NCBI RefSeq assembly: GCF_016746095.1
Contig: NZ_JAERTY010000010.1
Coordinates: 186,001 to 250,000 of the forward strand
DNA length: 64,000 nucleotides
Direction: 5' to 3'
Source: Sphingobacterium faecale
Lineage (GTDB): Bacteria > Bacteroidota > Bacteroidia > Sphingobacteriales > Sphingobacteriaceae
Shown: in pieces, positions 61,741-64,000 of the stretch
Position numbering within the stretch: position 1 is the stretch's first letter
Layout: every line of letters starts with the position of its first letter
Program-made: the position numbers and the translations under genes
Notes under the pieces: generated by a model
The model's input: the letters and a program-made list of their open reading frames with translations, nothing else
The model's database searches: none
What the model was told of the DNA's origin: nothing

Positions 61741-62928
61741 TTATTGTAACTTTTGATGAGTCCGCCACCAGAGATCAGGCATTTCCCCAGTTACAGCAAG
61801 TTGATAATCCTCATAGCGGCAAGGCACCAGATAATATCTTTCATTGATTGATTTGGTTCCAAAATAAGGCACCTGCATCCACCAACGATCTGATTTTTTA
61901 CTTTTCACAAAGACTAATTCATGATCTTCATTCTCTAACTGTGTACGGTAGATAATATAAGCTGACTTTGGAATTAACGGGGCGTCGTTTTTTCGGTTAT
62001 AATAGCCATCGATAAAGCACCAGATCATCTGCGAGACTAACATTGCTGTTTGCTCCATAGGATCGAAAGTAGGGTTGAACTCATAAAAACCAACGGAGCT
62101 ACATTTATCTGACATGCCTGCATATCTTGCGAGTTGACATGCCTCATCTCCAAAAAGACCATTTGGAACAGCATTGGCATTACCTGGAGCTTCGGAAGCC
62201 CGGATCGCTCCAATGTCAAAACTCACGAGGTCAGCAGCCCGGATAATCGGCTCTGCCTGATCTAATTTACCGGCAATCATCCCAACCCTCTGTGCATTAA
62301 AAAAGAGCTTGTCATACATATTTATAGACTCTTTACTCACCAAATAGGTTTGATAGGCTACATTGTTCAAATTGAACAGATAATCTGGTTGATGTAAGAT
62401 GATATGATTTAGATAGGTATGTGAATTCAGTGGAGTTTCCTGTGCGCTGGCCTGATCTAAATCAAACTTAGCATCGATAATAACCACCTCGATCCGCTGT
62501 TCCAAGTCTTCATATCCTCTGTATTGCGCATAGGTCAGATCTTGCCCTCCTCCGATAATGACTGGTAAAATATCGGCCTTGACTAATTCTTCAACCACCA
62601 GCCGAAGTGCTGCATAAGTATCCTCAATACGGCTACCTGGCTTAATATTGCCTAAATCAACAAGATTCACATTATAATCTCCTTGATACAGTCCATACAG
62701 ATGCTTTCTAACGGCATTAGGTGCCTTCGCTGCTCCTTTATTTCCCACAGCTCCCCTATCCTCTTCGACTCCTATTATAGCTAAATGGGGTTTATTTTCA
62801 GGATTATCTAAAATCGGAAACTCATCGACATAGGCTTGGATAACATGTCCAAATTGAGAGTTGAAATAACCATCATTTGCTGAAAAATCAGTGATAGTCA
62901 ATGGAGAAAAGAAATCTGCTAACGACAT
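61741..62928 (-). CDS. Arginase/formimidoylglutamase-fold protein with degraded metal motifs
   Basis: A 395-residue protein starting at the ATG at 62928. The longer frame from 62985 would add a stretch coded by a T-rich promoter tract. The arginase fold is visible, but its metal motifs are altered. GGDHS is replaced by GGGQDLTYA, DAHxD by IDAKFDLD, and SxDxDxxDP by SFDIGAIRASEAPG. Most ligands of the usual two-manganese centre are therefore missing. Similar Bacteroidota proteins are often annotated as formimidoylglutamase. Either it has lost the ureohydrolase reaction or it uses a different site. It is in an apparent operon with rmuC. Confidence 0.8.
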   Translation of the reverse strand: MSLADFFSPLTITDFSANDGYFNSQFGHVIQAYVDEFPILDNPENKPHLAIIGVEEDRGAVGNKGAAKAPNAVRKHLYGLYQGDYNVNLVDLGNIKPGSRIEDTYAALRLVVEELVKADILPVIIGGGQDLTYAQYRGYEDLEQRIEVVIIDAKFDLDQASAQETPLNSHTYLNHIILHQPDYLFNLNNVAYQTYLVSKESINMYDKLFFNAQRVGMIAGKLDQAEPIIRAADLVSFDIGAIRASEAPGNANAVPNGLFGDEACQLARYAGMSDKCSSVGFYEFNPTFDPMEQTAMLVSQMIWCFIDGYYNRKNDAPLIPKSAYIIYRTQLENEDHELVFVKSKKSDRWWMQVPYFGTKSINERYYLVPCRYEDYQLAVTGEMPDLWWRTHQKLQ

Positions 62929-62933
62929 AAAAC

Positions 62934-62965
62934 CAAAAGTAAAAATTAAAAAGTAAAAAGTGAAA
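62934..62965 (-). promoter_or_regulatory. Promoter of the arginase-fold gene, ending 5 bp before its ATG
   Basis: On the minus strand: TTTC (62965-62962, one mismatch), a 20-bp spacer and TACTTTTG (62941-62934). The predicted start is next to the ATG at 62928, which supports that start codon and a leaderless mRNA. The tract repeats ACTTTTTA words. Confidence 0.6.
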
Positions 62966-63025
62966 ATATTGTGGGTCTTCATCATTTTATAACTTTCATA
63001 AACTCCTTCACTCCTTTACCAATAA

Positions 63026-63057
63026 TTTGCATAGGAATTAGCAATGGGTTATCTTTG
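63026..63057 (+). promoter_or_regulatory. Promoter of the NAD-dependent epimerase gene
   Basis: TTTG (63026-63029), a 20-bp spacer and TATCTTTG (63050-63057) match the consensus exactly. The start would be near 63061, about 30 bases before the GTG start codon. Confidence 0.75.
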
Positions 63058-63090
63058 AGAGGATCAAGTTTTTCAACAATAAATTAACAA

Positions 63091-64000
63091 GTGATATTAG
63101 TAACAGGAGGAACAGGTTTTTTAGGCTCAGCGGTGATCAAGCGCCTCGTTGAAAAAGGAAATGCAGTAATAGCACTAAAGCGAAACAACTCAACCATTCC
63201 GGAAAGCCTTAGAGCATCATCATTGATCGAATGGATTGATGCCGATATTACAGATTATTTCGCACTATCAGATGTTTTCGATCGTGTGACACAGGTCTAT
63301 CATTGTGCAGCAAAAATCTCCTACCAAAAAGAAGATGCCGAGCAGATGTTCCGCGTCAATGTAGAAGGTACACAACATATTGTCAACCTCTCTCTCGAAC
63401 ATGGTGTCCGTCTATTGCACGTCAGCTCCATAGCCGCATTAGGAAGTAACAAACTGGGAAAGCCGGTTGACGAAATAGACAAGTGGGAGTACGATATCAA
63501 TATGTCTAACTATTCCCTATCAAAATATAAAAGTGAACTCGAGGTATGGCGCGGCATCACGGAAGGACTAGAGGCCGTTATCGTCAACCCTTCTGTCATT
63601 ATGGGAGTCAATTCTGCCAAATCAGGTTCCGCTGTCATCTTTGATATCGTCCAGAAAGGTATCAAAATCTATCCTCCAGGATCCGTGGGTCTTGTCGATG
63701 TAGAGGATGTCGCTGAAATCATGATCCTATTAATGGAAAGAAATGATATTACGGCACAACGATATGTATTGAACAGTGACAACATCTCTAACAAACAACT
63801 GCTATCCGACATCGCTTCACTATTAGGCAAAAAAGCACCAACCATTGCAGCAAAGCCTTTCATGCTACAGTTAGCATGGCGGATAGCTAAATTGATTGCT
63901 AAGATTAAAGGCAAACGTCCCTCTCTGACAAAGGAATCAGCCTATGCAGCTGCTGCAAAGCTATCCTATTCTAATACCAAAATCGTCAGTGAACTAGGGT
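63091..64000 (+). CDS. NAD-dependent epimerase/dehydratase family protein (partial, GTG start)
   Basis: A frame open to the window edge, 303 codons visible. It begins with GTG at 63091, since an in-frame TAA lies just upstream (63085-63087). It is an extended short-chain dehydrogenase: Rossmann motif ILVTGGTGFLGSAVIKRL, NAD-binding DADITDYFALS, the conserved VNVEGTQHIVNLSLEHGV, and the catalytic YxxxK in NYSLSKYKSELEVW. ILVTGGTGFLGS followed by AVIVNPSVIMG is typical of dihydroflavonol-reductase-like members. The substrate is unknown. It is divergent from the arginase-fold gene, with its own promoter. Confidence 0.9.
   Translation, partial: MILVTGGTGFLGSAVIKRLVEKGNAVIALKRNNSTIPESLRASSLIEWIDADITDYFALSDVFDRVTQVYHCAAKISYQKEDAEQMFRVNVEGTQHIVNLSLEHGVRLLHVSSIAALGSNKLGKPVDEIDKWEYDINMSNYSLSKYKSELEVWRGITEGLEAVIVNPSVIMGVNSAKSGSAVIFDIVQKGIKIYPPGSVGLVDVEDVAEIMILLMERNDITAQRYVLNSDNISNKQLLSDIASLLGKKAPTIAAKPFMLQLAWRIAKLIAKIKGKRPSLTKESAYAAAAKLSYSNTKIVSELG

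Overview
The window comes from a member of the Bacteroidota, most likely Sphingobacteriaceae (Sphingobacterium/Pedobacter-like). The evidence is four SusC-type TonB receptor genes (one a chimera) with four SusD genes, two ECF-sigma/FecR pairs, DUF4302/DUF4843/PKD-like lipoproteins and TlpA-DUF4369 thioredoxins. The promoters also fit: TTTG, about 20 bp, then TAnnTTTG, and genes lack Shine-Dalgarno sequences. No rRNA, tRNA, CRISPR array, transposase or prophage was seen.

Layout. 1-7160: a partial AsmA-like/transglycosylase-type protein, a small outer-membrane barrel, a hypothetical protein with Mrp, a secreted Gfo/Idh/MocA oxidoreductase, about 1.1 kb of gene-free DNA with an 18-bp inverted-repeat pair, and a fibronectin-III-like protein. 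7162-17159 (minus): a regulated uptake locus read sigma, FecR, SusC (with STN domain), SusD, HExxH zinc metallohydrolase lipoprotein, DUF4302 lipoprotein. 17333-33941 (minus): two further SusC/SusD modules without STN domain or sigma/FecR partner. They are disrupted by a tandem duplication of exactly 6579 bp that has produced an in-frame chimeric SusC of 1466 aa and a second identical SusD.

34422-39520: trmD, then a trp attenuator (leader peptide with three consecutive Trp codons) ahead of trpE, a small AroQ-like ORF, trpG and trpC; trpD is not between trpG and trpC. dusB follows. 39517-42586 (minus): a flippase, an acylphosphatase and an amidohydrolase. 42756-45472: a TPP riboswitch controlling a TonB receptor, presumably for thiamin compounds. 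45587-56819: a second sigma/FecR/SusC/SusD locus that continues into DUF4843, a PKD-like lipoprotein and two TlpA-like thioredoxins. 56883-64000: dtd, a MazG-like protein, an endonuclease/exonuclease/phosphatase-fold protein, gamma-glutamyltransferase, RmuC, an arginase-fold protein with degraded metal motifs, and the start of an NAD-dependent epimerase.

How it fits together: most of the window is outer-membrane nutrient capture. Two loci look substrate-induced, because an STN domain on SusC pairs with FecR and an ECF sigma factor. The thiamin receptor is under riboswitch control and tryptophan synthesis under attenuation. The most striking feature is the tandem duplication. Its junction lies at a 12-bp near-match in two unrelated positions of two susC genes, and it places a chimeric receptor and a spare SusD behind the SusC-A upstream region. 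Several promoters end 4-7 bases before an ATG, so trmD, trpL, dusB and the arginase-fold gene are predicted to have leaderless or nearly leaderless mRNAs.
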